This document shows, piece by piece, positions 1-7,775 of a DNA stretch of 8,363 nucleotides (positions are counted from its first letter, which is position 1; each line of letters starts with the position of its first letter). Location of the stretch: contig JAAZHP010000166.1 in the NCBI GenBank assembly GCA_012510625.1, positions 1-8,363 on the forward strand, written 5' to 3'. The position numbers were made by a program, and so were the translations under genes. Below the pieces are notes generated by a model, which saw only the letters and a program-made list of their open reading frames with translations, had not been told where the DNA came from and did no database searches. The stretch is from Bacillota bacterium. GTDB lineage: Bacteria > Bacillota > Dethiobacteria > DTU022.

Positions 1-160
1 TGCAAGGCTTCCAGGCTGCTTATATTCTCTGTCACTTTTACCGCTCCATATATCAGGAAGTATTTCCCTTCTTTTATGGCGGGGTAATTATGCCCTCGAC
101 AGCTCTTAAATTACCATAAACCTGAATAAAAAGTATATACCTATTTGCCTCAAGATAGTA

Positions 161-241
161 TGTCAAATTGGCTTGTTTCTGAAGGCTTGCTCTTCAGGTT
201 ATGACATAATAAAAATGAGCTATTGTGACAAAAGTGTGTCA
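161..241. promoter_or_regulatory. Cluster of TGTCA/TGACA motifs, possible operator
   Basis: Four copies of one pentamer in either orientation occur within 81 bases: TGTCA at 161-165, TGACA at 202-206, TGACA at 226-230 and TGTCA at 237-241. The second lies inside a perfect odd palindrome, TTATGACATAA (199-209). The last two form an inverted repeat with a 6-base spacer. The pattern is what a dimeric regulator's binding sites would look like, about 170 bases or more upstream of the start codon. No regulator gene is visible in the window, so the function is inferred only. Confidence 0.3.
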
Positions 242-291
242 TTCTGTTCTGTTAATATTATAAAAACAGATAAAAATATTCCTTTTTCCTA

Positions 292-318
292 TTGAACTAA
301 ATGATTTTGTATGATATT
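292..318 (+). promoter_or_regulatory. Weak candidate promoter for the ATPase operon
   Basis: TTGAAC at 292-297 resembles a -35 box, and GATATT at 313-318 could be the -10, with a 15-base spacer that is shorter than ideal. An alternative pair is TTGTAA (318-323) with TATAGA (339-344), also 15 bases apart. The region is strongly AT-rich and lies 60-120 bases before the start codon, which fits a promoter location. Neither match is strong enough to fix a transcription start. Confidence 0.2.
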
Positions 319-398
319 TGTAATTTAAGGTAATTTTTTATAGAGTACCAATAGTCTAAGCAATACTGCTAGTAGATGTAGTTGCTGGGATTGATTCT

Positions 399-405
399 GG
401 AGGTG
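399..405 (+). promoter_or_regulatory. Ribosome binding site that sets a TTG start at 412
   Basis: GGAGGTG is a near-ideal Shine-Dalgarno sequence ending 6 bases before the TTG at 412. The longest frame opens with another TTG at 382, which has no comparable site upstream and would place this GGAGGTG inside the coding sequence. A GTG at 418 is also possible, but the spacing is then 12 bases. The TTG at 412 is therefore preferred. Confidence 0.7.
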
Positions 406-411
406 TCTTTC

Positions 412-3400
412 TTGGCTGTGCATAAGAAGCTATTCGGACATTTTTTTAAGAGGATGGATGACGCTTTAGATAAGGATACCTGTAGTGGCATCGCGAAGCA
501 AGTTCTTTATATACGCGATATAATGCCTCCTGAGGTCCGCAAAGAATTTAACCTTTTTATCAATTCAAACGTAGACATTAAAGGATTTAGAAATTCTTCT
601 AGTGCACCAGTTGCGTTGCTGTCTAATGGAATTTTAAAGCAGGCTATCAGCGACCGCAGGTTTCTTCTGTCCCTAATATTTACCTTAATTGATAATTGGC
701 CAGAGGCTTCAAAGATTTTAGAGCAGATATTGGATATTCATCTGCCCGAATTGATTACACTAGAAAATTCGGATAACGAGAAAAATGTCACCGAGACGAT
801 TGATGGGTTTATTTCTGCCGCTGTGGAAGAATTGACTAAAGAGCTTAATTGCACAGACGGTGAAGCGACAGCTTTAATCTGTGTAGCAGCCCTGCAAAAA
901 ATACCTGATGAGGCCCCGGAGTCCGATGAAAATAAAGTTGAGCTAGATGATGGTGTATTTATAAACGAACAATCCATTTGGGATAAATTCCTGGAGGAAG
1001 CTGCGACGTTACCGGCAGACTCCCCGGAATGGGAGAAGATGGATCAGTTTATAGCTTCACTCCAGCAGCTTGCGGAAGAGAAGGCTGGCCAGAATAATAA
1101 CCTGCTACAGGTTGAAAACGCGTTGAACAGGTTAAAGCGTGAATATAAAGATGTTCTCGCATATTTTAATTTGGCTGATGGCTTGGCCTTGTGGGAAGCA
1201 AAGAGAGTTCCCATGGAAAAGGTGGATTGGATTGTTGAAGAGATAGACGCACTCATAGAGGCCATGCGAAGATACAGGGAAATTGAATCTCAGTCCAGCA
1301 AAAGTGTTGCCGATGCCCGCAGGCAGCGCAAGCAGCTGGCGGAGCTGGAAGAAATAGTGGAAGATGGATTCGGAAAGATAAATGCACTTTTTAGTGATGC
1401 GGCGCAGCCAGATGTCTCCACAGGTGAGGAAGCAGAGCTTGGGTTTGAAACAGAAGCGGTAATGAATGAAACTGAGATATCCAGTGAAGCTGAAGCGGAA
1501 GACGGGTCCATGGCTCAGCAGCACATCCCTGAGAAAACTGTAGAAGACGAAGCCGTACTTCAGCTATTTATTCCCGAGGAGACTAAAGATGGCCATGTGG
1601 TGGATTCCGCCCCCGAAAATATCGATGCCGGGGAGAGCGAGATTGAGACATCCGAGTATGATGATGAGAGCAGGGAAAAATCTATAGAGTTCAGTACCTC
1701 GATAGGCGAGACTGAGTCTGAAGAAGAGAGACGCTGGAGTGATTTCTGCTGGGAATTACTAAAAGAAGATGACCTGGCTGGGGCATACTGGTTCTGTACT
1801 TCCCTGGAAACGCAGGGTAAAAGCTCCCCTGTACCTGCATGGCTGCTCCAGGCTGTACAGGGTGCCCGCTGGCTAGCAATGGATTCCGGCGACCTGGTCG
1901 ACGATTTGGCAGACATTGCGCGGACTCGCCAGCCAGGCGATTCAGATGTTGAAATACTTCTAGGACTGGCTGCCTCTTTAAGGCCCGCTGTTATTGCTCC
2001 CGTTGCAGGAATGCTGGATTGGCTGAAAACCCCCAGTTGTTTACCCGCGCTTAACGGGTTGGTTCAAACAGTAAAGAACTTTGCTCATTACGGCAGAGCG
2101 CTGCACAGTAGCGATTTAAGGCTTCTTGAAGGTGTGGAGCAATATGAAGAAGATATAAAAATGGTTGTTAAAAAAACCAAGCAGTGGCTGACTGAAGCTC
2201 CGCGCCGGAAGACGAAATTGGCTAGGGCAACCAAGGTCTGGATCGAACTTGTTAAAAATGAGGAAGAGCTAAAAGGTTTTCTAAATTTGGTAGCTGGCGA
2301 CTGCCGGAGCAAATGGAAGATCATCCAGGAAAAAGCATTAGACTGGATGGATCGGACTAATGTGGAAAGCCGGATTGCAAGCATTGATCACAAGTTGACT
2401 GGCCATAAATTGCCGGCAATCACTGGGGCTCCACGTGATCAGATCATGCGCTATGTAAGAGATGCTTGTGAACTGGCCCTGCTTTGGTGTGAGTTTGTGA
2501 AAAGGTACGAGGAAAGGAAAAGCGGTCGAGGTGACTGGTTGGCCGAACGCATCTCTGCACTGCGTGCCGGTATCCAGTCGGAGTTGAATGATGTCCGGGC
2601 GGCAGTTCATGCGATGAAGGATGATGATGAACATCCTGGTCGAGTTGCGTCTGCGCTTTGCATGTTGCGCTCACTGGAGCAGCTCTGCAGAGATTTGAAT
2701 GTTGCTATCGAGCCGAGCATAGATTGTGTCAGCACCTGGGATTGGCTGGCCGAAGACAGCGATGATCTTGAGCAAGCGCTCATGAATAGGCTTCTGCTGT
2801 TGCCTGAAATCGATCTGGATCACTTGGGAAGACCTGCAAATTGTGCAATGATTGCAGAGGCTTTAATAAAAGCCAAAAAACAAGCAAGACCGTTAGAAGA
2901 GATTATTGATCAATGGCTGGAGAAAAAAGACTTCCGCTTTGTCCAATCCCTGATCAACATCATCGATGATGAGGCTAAAAAAGAGGAGCTTTCCAGCCGT
3001 TATGAAGAAGAACTTCGCGGTTCAGCTGCTTGCCTGGGAGAGATGCTCCATAAGGTAAGGAGTGAGGTTGAGCAAGCTGTTGTAGATGGGATTTTGTCCG
3101 ATGAAGAGCGGGCAGCTCGACTGGGTGAGCTACAAAATATCGATCTAGAAGCTTCTTTGGATTATCACAACCAGCAAGTAATAATAGAGACGGTACGCCA
3201 GTCGGTTAAGGATTCTCGCAAACAAAAGTTAGACCAATTAAGCAGGGAATGGAAACAAATCCGTAAGCGCCTTTTACAGTACCCGGGCGATGAAGACATA
3301 AAGGCTGACATAATTGATACTATAGCCAATGCCTTGAACGGGGGAGATTCTCGTGTTGTTGAAGAATGCATCGCGCAGCTAATTGAATTGATGGAACTTG

Positions 3401-6237
3401 GCGATCCTCTCAGAGAGAACCCCTTTAGCTTTCCCTCGGAGATTGGCAGAGTTGATGTTCTAAAACGGTTTGTTAACATGTCGGAGAAGCTGAATCAATT
3501 ATTGGAAAAACCGGGGCTTCAAGGACTTCAGAGTGCGGTAAAAAATGGCGGGAAGTGGGGTGAGTTCAGGTTTAACCGTTTCCCCCGGCCTCTGCAAGAT
3601 GAAGTAATATCGGCTATTAACTCATGGCGGTGGCTTAAGCAGGGATCGGCGAGAGGTCACACTAACGCAGAACACATTGTCAATATTCTTCGCTACCTAG
3701 GTTTTCATGTTGAGCCTACCCCTAAGGTAGGCATCAAAACCCAGAATAGAGGCGAGCACTGGCTCTATCTTCGGGTGCATATGTCTACAGGGGGTCGGGC
3801 TCCGATACCCCAATTTGGTTCACAGCAGCAAAATCTCTTCGACGTAGTTTGCCTCTGGGAGAGGCCCAGTGTTGATACCTTAACCAGTTGGATGAAAGAT
3901 TTGCATTTGGAGAACAGGAATATCCTGGTGATCTACCTAGGCAGGATGAGTATACGCCGGAGAAATGTGATGCGCCAGATAACTGCTGATTGGGGCTTAA
4001 CCATTGCTGTACTGGATGAAATCCTCTTTGCCTACTTGTCAGCGGAAAGATTGGAGCGGTTGCATACATTTTTCTATTGTACTTTGCCTTTTGCACCTGT
4101 CAACCCCTACACGCCATTTAGGGCTGGCGATGTGCCCCCGGAAATGTTTTTTGGCCGCAAGGCTATGGCCCGGGAATTACAGCGGGCAGAGGGCAGTTGC
4201 ATCGTATATGGGGGTCGGCAGCTGGGTAAATCAGCGCTCCTAAGACACGTCCAGCGGGAGTTTTACAAACCTGAACGGGAGCAGTATGCCTTTGTTGATG
4301 ATATCAAGCTTATCGGTTCTCCTACTTACGAAATGGACCCCCAGGCAATTTGGATAAGGCTTCGCGACATCTTTAAGAGCCTGAACTTGTTGTCCGAAAA
4401 GGAAAAAACCGAAAACCCGAAGGAGATCGCTAAGCTTATTGAAAATGCTATGCAGCAAAGACCCCATTGCCGGGTGCTTGTTCTTTTCGACGAGGCGGAC
4501 AATTTTTTGGATGCCGATGCGGCAAATGATTTTAATGTGGTTGACGGGCTACGCATCTTAATGTCCAAAACTGAACGTAGGTTTAAAGTGATCCTGGCTG
4601 GCTTACATAATGTACAGCGCTTTCAGGGGCGTGGGAACCAGCCGCTGGCCCATTTCGGAACTCCCATCTGTGTTGGTCCACTTGAGCCTGACGCCGCGCA
4701 GCGGCTAATTCGCGAGCCTTTAGAAACACTTGGTTTCTACTTTACAGACAGTTCGGTAATTCTAAGCATCCTCTCTTATACGAATTATCATCCCGGCTTA
4801 ATCCAGCTTTTCTGCCAGGAACTGTTAAATAGTATAGATATACCACAGAATCAGCCCCCGCCTTATAAGATAGACAGGGAGGATGTGGAATCTGTTTACC
4901 GAAAAGCCGAAGTACGAGCCAGGATTTGCGAGCGCTTTGATTGGACTTTGGCTTTGGACAAGCGCTACCAGGCTATTGCCTGGGTTATGATTTATGACCA
5001 GTTTCAAGCCAGGAACGGCTTTTCACAAGCTTATCCGGCGGGCGAAATATTGAATCTGGTCAGAGAATGGTGGCCCCAGGGCTTTAGAGGAATTGAATCT
5101 GACCAGCTGAGAGGGCTTCTCGATGAGATGTGTGGGCTGGGAGTCCTGGTGCGCACAAGCCAGGGCCACTATCGCCTGCGCAGTCCGAACCTGGTTCGGC
5201 TTATGGAAAATGTGGAAGACCGGCTACTAGATTTGCTTGTGAAAGAGCCCGAACCGAACGTGTTTGATCCGGATAAGTATCATGCTCTTCTACCTGGCGG
5301 ACACTATACGCCGCTAACCTTTGCTCAGGAAAGCAGCTTGAATCAACAGCGGTCTGGCGTCGGTTTGATTTTTGCTTCCGAGGCGCTTGGCGGCAACAGG
5401 CTGGAAGAGGCTTTTAAGCGTTTTATTCCGTCTGAGATGCCTTCCCGCACCAAAACCGAAGTTCGCAGTATTCCCTTCAAAAAAGATGGCGCATCACTAT
5501 ATGCCTGGTTGGAAAAACATCTGAAGCGACGGGCCGAATACGAACGCCTGGTGCTGTTTTTCCGGCCTCAGGATGGGAACCTGCCCCTAGTTGAAATTTT
5601 GGATGCGGCAATAACGTTTACTCAAAGCTACAGCAAGCGGCATCGCCAGTGTTTGCGCTTAATTTTTGTTTTTGATCCTGTTGTTACATGGAAGTGGATA
5701 AACTACCCCCGCGATGAGAGGCAAAGGATAGAAGACAAGGCCGATATCGCCACCCCATTGCGGCGCTGGAACATACGTGCAATAAACCAGCGGCTGGCCC
5801 AGCAGGGGAAGCTCTACTCCGATGAAGTGTGCAAGGAGATTATGCGGGTAACCGGCGGCTGGCCCTGGCTCCTGGATGAGTTGTTCGCAAGGTGCGGTGT
5901 CGAAGAAGATGATCCGCGACCCTGGGCCACTGAATTAAATGAGGAGTTAAATAACCGGGAGTCGGCAGTATTTAAAAACTTTGTGGCTGCTCTGGACCTT
6001 GGAGAAAGATCCGATATCGTAGATATTTTAAAGTTTATTGCCAGGGAGAAGAAAGGCATACCACTGGAATTAACAGAACCAAAGCATTGGGCCGAACTGG
6101 TGCATGGGGAAACGGGGATGACTGTGGAGGAAAGCGAAGCCGGTCTGCTATTTATTAAGCACTTGGGACTTGTAGAAACCAAGGACGACGTTCTACTTGT
6201 TGAACCTGTAGTGAAACGGGTGCTGCTGGAGTCATGA
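412..6237 (+). CDS. Giant multidomain STAND/AAA-type ATPase (about 1941 aa), putative conflict-system sensor
   Basis: This is a very large protein built around one intact P-loop ATPase. The start is the TTG at 412, chosen because GGAGGTG sits just upstream; the frame itself opens at 382. Residues 1-200 are mostly helical, and about 207-323 are rich in Glu/Lys/Gln/Leu and likely coiled coil. About 337-437 is a very acidic, probably disordered linker, and about 440-1040 is helical repeat-like sequence with no recognised family. About 1046-1230 is an alpha/beta region of unknown type. The ATPase follows: an FFGR box at 1246-1249, Walker A GGRQLGKS at 1267-1274 (Lys1273), Walker B RVLVLFDEAD at 1354-1363 (Asp1360, Glu1361), a sensor-like strand near 1391-1403 and a lid near 1457. 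A winged helix lies at about 1514-1603. About 1626-1830 looks like a second ATPase-like domain without Walker motifs, ending in TGGWPWLL (1814-1821). The C-terminus resembles another winged helix. The stop overlaps the next gene by ATGA, so the two are probably translated together. No signal peptide or membrane segment is seen, so it is probably cytoplasmic. ATP binding is well supported; a sensor or defence role is inferred. Confidence 0.9.
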   Translation: MAVHKKLFGHFFKRMDDALDKDTCSGIAKQVLYIRDIMPPEVRKEFNLFINSNVDIKGFRNSSSAPVALLSNGILKQAISDRRFLLSLIFTLIDNWPEASKILEQILDIHLPELITLENSDNEKNVTETIDGFISAAVEELTKELNCTDGEATALICVAALQKIPDEAPESDENKVELDDGVFINEQSIWDKFLEEAATLPADSPEWEKMDQFIASLQQLAEEKAGQNNNLLQVENALNRLKREYKDVLAYFNLADGLALWEAKRVPMEKVDWIVEEIDALIEAMRRYREIESQSSKSVADARRQRKQLAELEEIVEDGFGKINALFSDAAQPDVSTGEEAELGFETEAVMNETEISSEAEAEDGSMAQQHIPEKTVEDEAVLQLFIPEETKDGHVVDSAPENIDAGESEIETSEYDDESREKSIEFSTSIGETESEEERRWSDFCWELLKEDDLAGAYWFCTSLETQGKSSPVPAWLLQAVQGARWLAMDSGDLVDDLADIARTRQPGDSDVEILLGLAASLRPAVIAPVAGMLDWLKTPSCLPALNGLVQTVKNFAHYGRALHSSDLRLLEGVEQYEEDIKMVVKKTKQWLTEAPRRKTKLARATKVWIELVKNEEELKGFLNLVAGDCRSKWKIIQEKALDWMDRTNVESRIASIDHKLTGHKLPAITGAPRDQIMRYVRDACELALLWCEFVKRYEERKSGRGDWLAERISALRAGIQSELNDVRAAVHAMKDDDEHPGRVASALCMLRSLEQLCRDLNVAIEPSIDCVSTWDWLAEDSDDLEQALMNRLLLLPEIDLDHLGRPANCAMIAEALIKAKKQARPLEEIIDQWLEKKDFRFVQSLINIIDDEAKKEELSSRYEEELRGSAACLGEMLHKVRSEVEQAVVDGILSDEERAARLGELQNIDLEASLDYHNQQVIIETVRQSVKDSRKQKLDQLSREWKQIRKRLLQYPGDEDIKADIIDTIANALNGGDSRVVEECIAQLIELMELGDPLRENPFSFPSEIGRVDVLKRFVNMSEKLNQLLEKPGLQGLQSAVKNGGKWGEFRFNRFPRPLQDEVISAINSWRWLKQGSARGHTNAEHIVNILRYLGFHVEPTPKVGIKTQNRGEHWLYLRVHMSTGGRAPIPQFGSQQQNLFDVVCLWERPSVDTLTSWMKDLHLENRNILVIYLGRMSIRRRNVMRQITADWGLTIAVLDEILFAYLSAERLERLHTFFYCTLPFAPVNPYTPFRAGDVPPEMFFGRKAMARELQRAEGSCIVYGGRQLGKSALLRHVQREFYKPEREQYAFVDDIKLIGSPTYEMDPQAIWIRLRDIFKSLNLLSEKEKTENPKEIAKLIENAMQQRPHCRVLVLFDEADNFLDADAANDFNVVDGLRILMSKTERRFKVILAGLHNVQRFQGRGNQPLAHFGTPICVGPLEPDAAQRLIREPLETLGFYFTDSSVILSILSYTNYHPGLIQLFCQELLNSIDIPQNQPPPYKIDREDVESVYRKAEVRARICERFDWTLALDKRYQAIAWVMIYDQFQARNGFSQAYPAGEILNLVREWWPQGFRGIESDQLRGLLDEMCGLGVLVRTSQGHYRLRSPNLVRLMENVEDRLLDLLVKEPEPNVFDPDKYHALLPGGHYTPLTFAQESSLNQQRSGVGLIFASEALGGNRLEEAFKRFIPSEMPSRTKTEVRSIPFKKDGASLYAWLEKHLKRRAEYERLVLFFRPQDGNLPLVEILDAAITFTQSYSKRHRQCLRLIFVFDPVVTWKWINYPRDERQRIEDKADIATPLRRWNIRAINQRLAQQGKLYSDEVCKEIMRVTGGWPWLLDELFARCGVEEDDPRPWATELNEELNNRESAVFKNFVAALDLGERSDIVDILKFIAREKKGIPLELTEPKHWAELVHGETGMTVEESEAGLLFIKHLGLVETKDDVLLVEPVVKRVLLES

Positions 6238-7523
6238 GCCAGAAAAAGCTTACCCAGCTGCTTTACCGGCTGCCCGGTATCCAGCGCTTTATCATGCGTC
6301 TTGCAGACGATTTGGGAGAGCGGCGCAATCTCCTGGTTCTTCACCCTGATTGGGTAGATTCAGAAGAACTCTTAAGCTATTTGAGAGAAGAGCTCTGGCG
6401 CCGGGATTTTGTCATGTATGAAGCCCTGTTGCCCGAGATGCCAGAAGATTGCTCTCCTGCCATAGCCCTGGGGGGCAGGCTTGGGGTCCGCTGGCCGGCT
6501 TCATTGTCCCGAACACCGGCCAACCTGGTTGAACTTTGTACTGCTACTGACATCATTCAGCTGGTTGGTTTGAACACATTGCCAACAGCCAGGCGGCGTG
6601 CCTGGGTAGAGTTCCTTTTGCAGTGGTCCCAAAATTTTCAAAAAATCATTGACCGGGGTGGACGCCCTACAGTTATCTGCTTGATTTGTCCAGCCTGGGC
6701 AGTGGACATGGTGCCTGCAGAAAGCCTCTACCTCTCCGTTCGAAAGTGGTGGGGGATACCTTCCGCGCTGGAAATGCAGTTATTATGCAGGATGGCCGAA
6801 GAAGATGGGACCGGTAGCAGCTTTGCTTCCGGCTGGCGGGAAAGCGTTATTTCCTCAATCGCGGGCAGCGATATTCAATTGGCCGAATGGCTGTGGGATG
6901 ATGTTTTTGATGGCTTAGATAACTTGATGCAACGTTTGCTCAATTACGCGCTGGAGAAGCGGGAATGGTCGAATGAATTATTGTTTTCTTTGGAGGAGTA
7001 TCCCCGGTTTGGGAATTGGCTTGAGAACAGCACCGCTGCCACTGATGATTTATGTTTACAAAATCCAAAGCTTTGGGGTAGAGGCATTTTAACCTGGACA
7101 TGGGAGTATGGGTTGGAAGTTAACAGTTCAGCCCTGGCCTTATTTGGCCGGAGAGAAGAAATTCAGCATCGCTTGTGGCGAGCCCAGGCTTCTTTACTGT
7201 TGCCGCAGCTAGATAACCTGCGTCTTTGTATATGCAAGCGTTTAACCCAGATTTGCGGCCCTGAATGGCCCATTCGTTTTCCGCTATTTGATTCGGAAAA
7301 AGAAATGGCAGCGGCCAAAGAAAACCCTTATTCCTGCCAATGGGGCTACCTGGAGGCTGTTGTCGCTAACAGCGTGTCGCTGAAAACCGAGCGCACTTAC
7401 TTGCCGCTAATTCAACTGGCTCGTTCTATACGCAACAGATTAGCTCATTACCGGATTATCGGCTACAGCAACTATTTGCAATTATGTCGGGAGATACAAA
7501 AACATAGTGAGATTTTGTTTTAA
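6234..7523 (+). CDS. Hypothetical partner protein with a HEPN-like RN-x3-H motif at its C-terminus
   Basis: I do not recognise this 429-residue protein as a named family. The ATG at 6234 overlaps the stop of the upstream ATPase gene (ATGA). A GGAG at 6228-6231 is too close to be ideal, so translation probably depends on coupling or re-initiation. Residues 31-66 begin with a hydrophobic strand followed by a helix, and 100-160 contain DIIQLVGLNTLP, a helix and a second strand, VICLICPA. This pattern recalls a P-loop NTPase fold, but there is no GxxxxGK[ST] and no acidic Walker B, so it should not hydrolyse ATP itself. A KWWGIPSALE motif lies at 171-180. The C-terminal part, about 305-429, is helical and contains RNRLAHY at 400-406. 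R400 and H405 with Asn401 match the R[N/H/D]x3H signature of HEPN domains, many of which are ribonucleases. The order of ATPase then small partner suggests a complex or a switch-effector pair. The gene is well supported; HEPN nuclease activity is an inference from the motif. Confidence 0.85.
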   Translation: MSQKKLTQLLYRLPGIQRFIMRLADDLGERRNLLVLHPDWVDSEELLSYLREELWRRDFVMYEALLPEMPEDCSPAIALGGRLGVRWPASLSRTPANLVELCTATDIIQLVGLNTLPTARRRAWVEFLLQWSQNFQKIIDRGGRPTVICLICPAWAVDMVPAESLYLSVRKWWGIPSALEMQLLCRMAEEDGTGSSFASGWRESVISSIAGSDIQLAEWLWDDVFDGLDNLMQRLLNYALEKREWSNELLFSLEEYPRFGNWLENSTAATDDLCLQNPKLWGRGILTWTWEYGLEVNSSALALFGRREEIQHRLWRAQASLLLPQLDNLRLCICKRLTQICGPEWPIRFPLFDSEKEMAAAKENPYSCQWGYLEAVVANSVSLKTERTYLPLIQLARSIRNRLAHYRIIGYSNYLQLCREIQKHSEILF

Positions 7524-7573
7524 CATATTGGAAGACTGCTTCTCGGCATCTTAATATTTTGGCTGCTTGTAGT

Positions 7574-7775
7574 TCAATCAACAAGAATATCTCCAGCGAA
7601 GAAACTGTAATTTGATTGCAGCGGCTCTTGAATTATCTGGGCTGCAAACTCGCAATCCGGATAGTAGGCAATACCCCACCCATGGGGATTATCAGATCCC
7701 CGATGAACAAAACCCCTAAAAGAGAAGTTGGGTTGAACCCGCCTCGTTGAATGCCATCCCCAATAGCTCACACAT
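7574..7775 (-). pseudogene. Frameshifted, truncated class II glutamine amidotransferase
   Basis: Read on the minus strand, ATG at 7775 gives MCELLGMAFNEA, the standard N-terminus of YafJ-like class II glutamine amidotransferases, in which Cys2 is the glutaminase nucleophile. An AGAGAGGTG ribosome binding site lies about 10 bases upstream. After the codon for Ala12 the reading continues in the next frame as VQPNFSFRGFVHRG and NPHGWGIAYYPD, the conserved core of the same domain. One extra base in the GGG run near 7741 (minus-strand GCGGGTT) explains the break. Family resemblance fades after about 55 residues, near 7600, and the frame stops at 7574, whereas full proteins have about 250 or more residues. 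The gene is therefore both shifted and missing most of its length. It points towards the plus-strand operon, 50 bases from its end. The family call is confident; a sequencing error could explain the shift but not the truncation. Confidence 0.8.

Larger units (their letters stand above)
1..411. other. Leader region without a supported gene
   Basis: This AT-rich stretch precedes the large ATPase gene. Short open frames exist on both strands in the first 100 bases, including a minus-strand frame running off the left edge, but none has a start codon with a ribosome binding site or a recognisable protein, so no gene is called. Positions 83-89 (GGTAATT) and 109-115 (AATTACC) form an imperfect inverted repeat whose flanks also match with a small bulge. 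CTGAAG (179-184) and CTTCAG (192-197) form a 6-bp hairpin with a 7-base loop and no following T-run, so it is not a convincing terminator. The stretch from about 240 to 390 is the likely promoter and untranslated leader of the operon. Confidence 0.6.

Noticed and set aside
1..110. Minus-strand open frame running off the left edge, with a plausible peptide around YPAIKEGKYFLIYG
   Set aside because: It has no ATG, GTG or TTG start and no ribosome binding site, other frames are equally open over the same span, and no family is recognised. It could still be the broken 5' end of a neighbouring gene.
1132..1524. Minus-strand frame of 130 codons inside the ATPase gene
   Set aside because: It is an antisense shadow of the acidic coding region, with no start signals or family resemblance.
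3550..4100. PD-(D/E)xK nuclease active site in the pre-ATPase domain
   Set aside because: The fold-like opening is suggestive, but no D followed at proper distance by (D/E)xK could be found, so a nuclease is not called.
5814..6344. Long minus-strand frame (176 codons) antisense to the junction of the two large genes
   Set aside because: It lies wholly opposite well-supported coding sequence, is rich in serine and threonine as antisense frames often are, and has no recognisable domain.
7524..7573. Terminator for the operon (GAAG/CTTC near 7530-7543)
   Set aside because: The stem is only 4 base pairs and no T-run follows directly, so a rho-independent terminator is not supported.
7684..7701. 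Inverted repeat GGGGAT-TATCAG-ATCCCC
   Set aside because: It lies inside the conserved coding part of the amidotransferase remnant and is explained by the codons there; no T-run follows.
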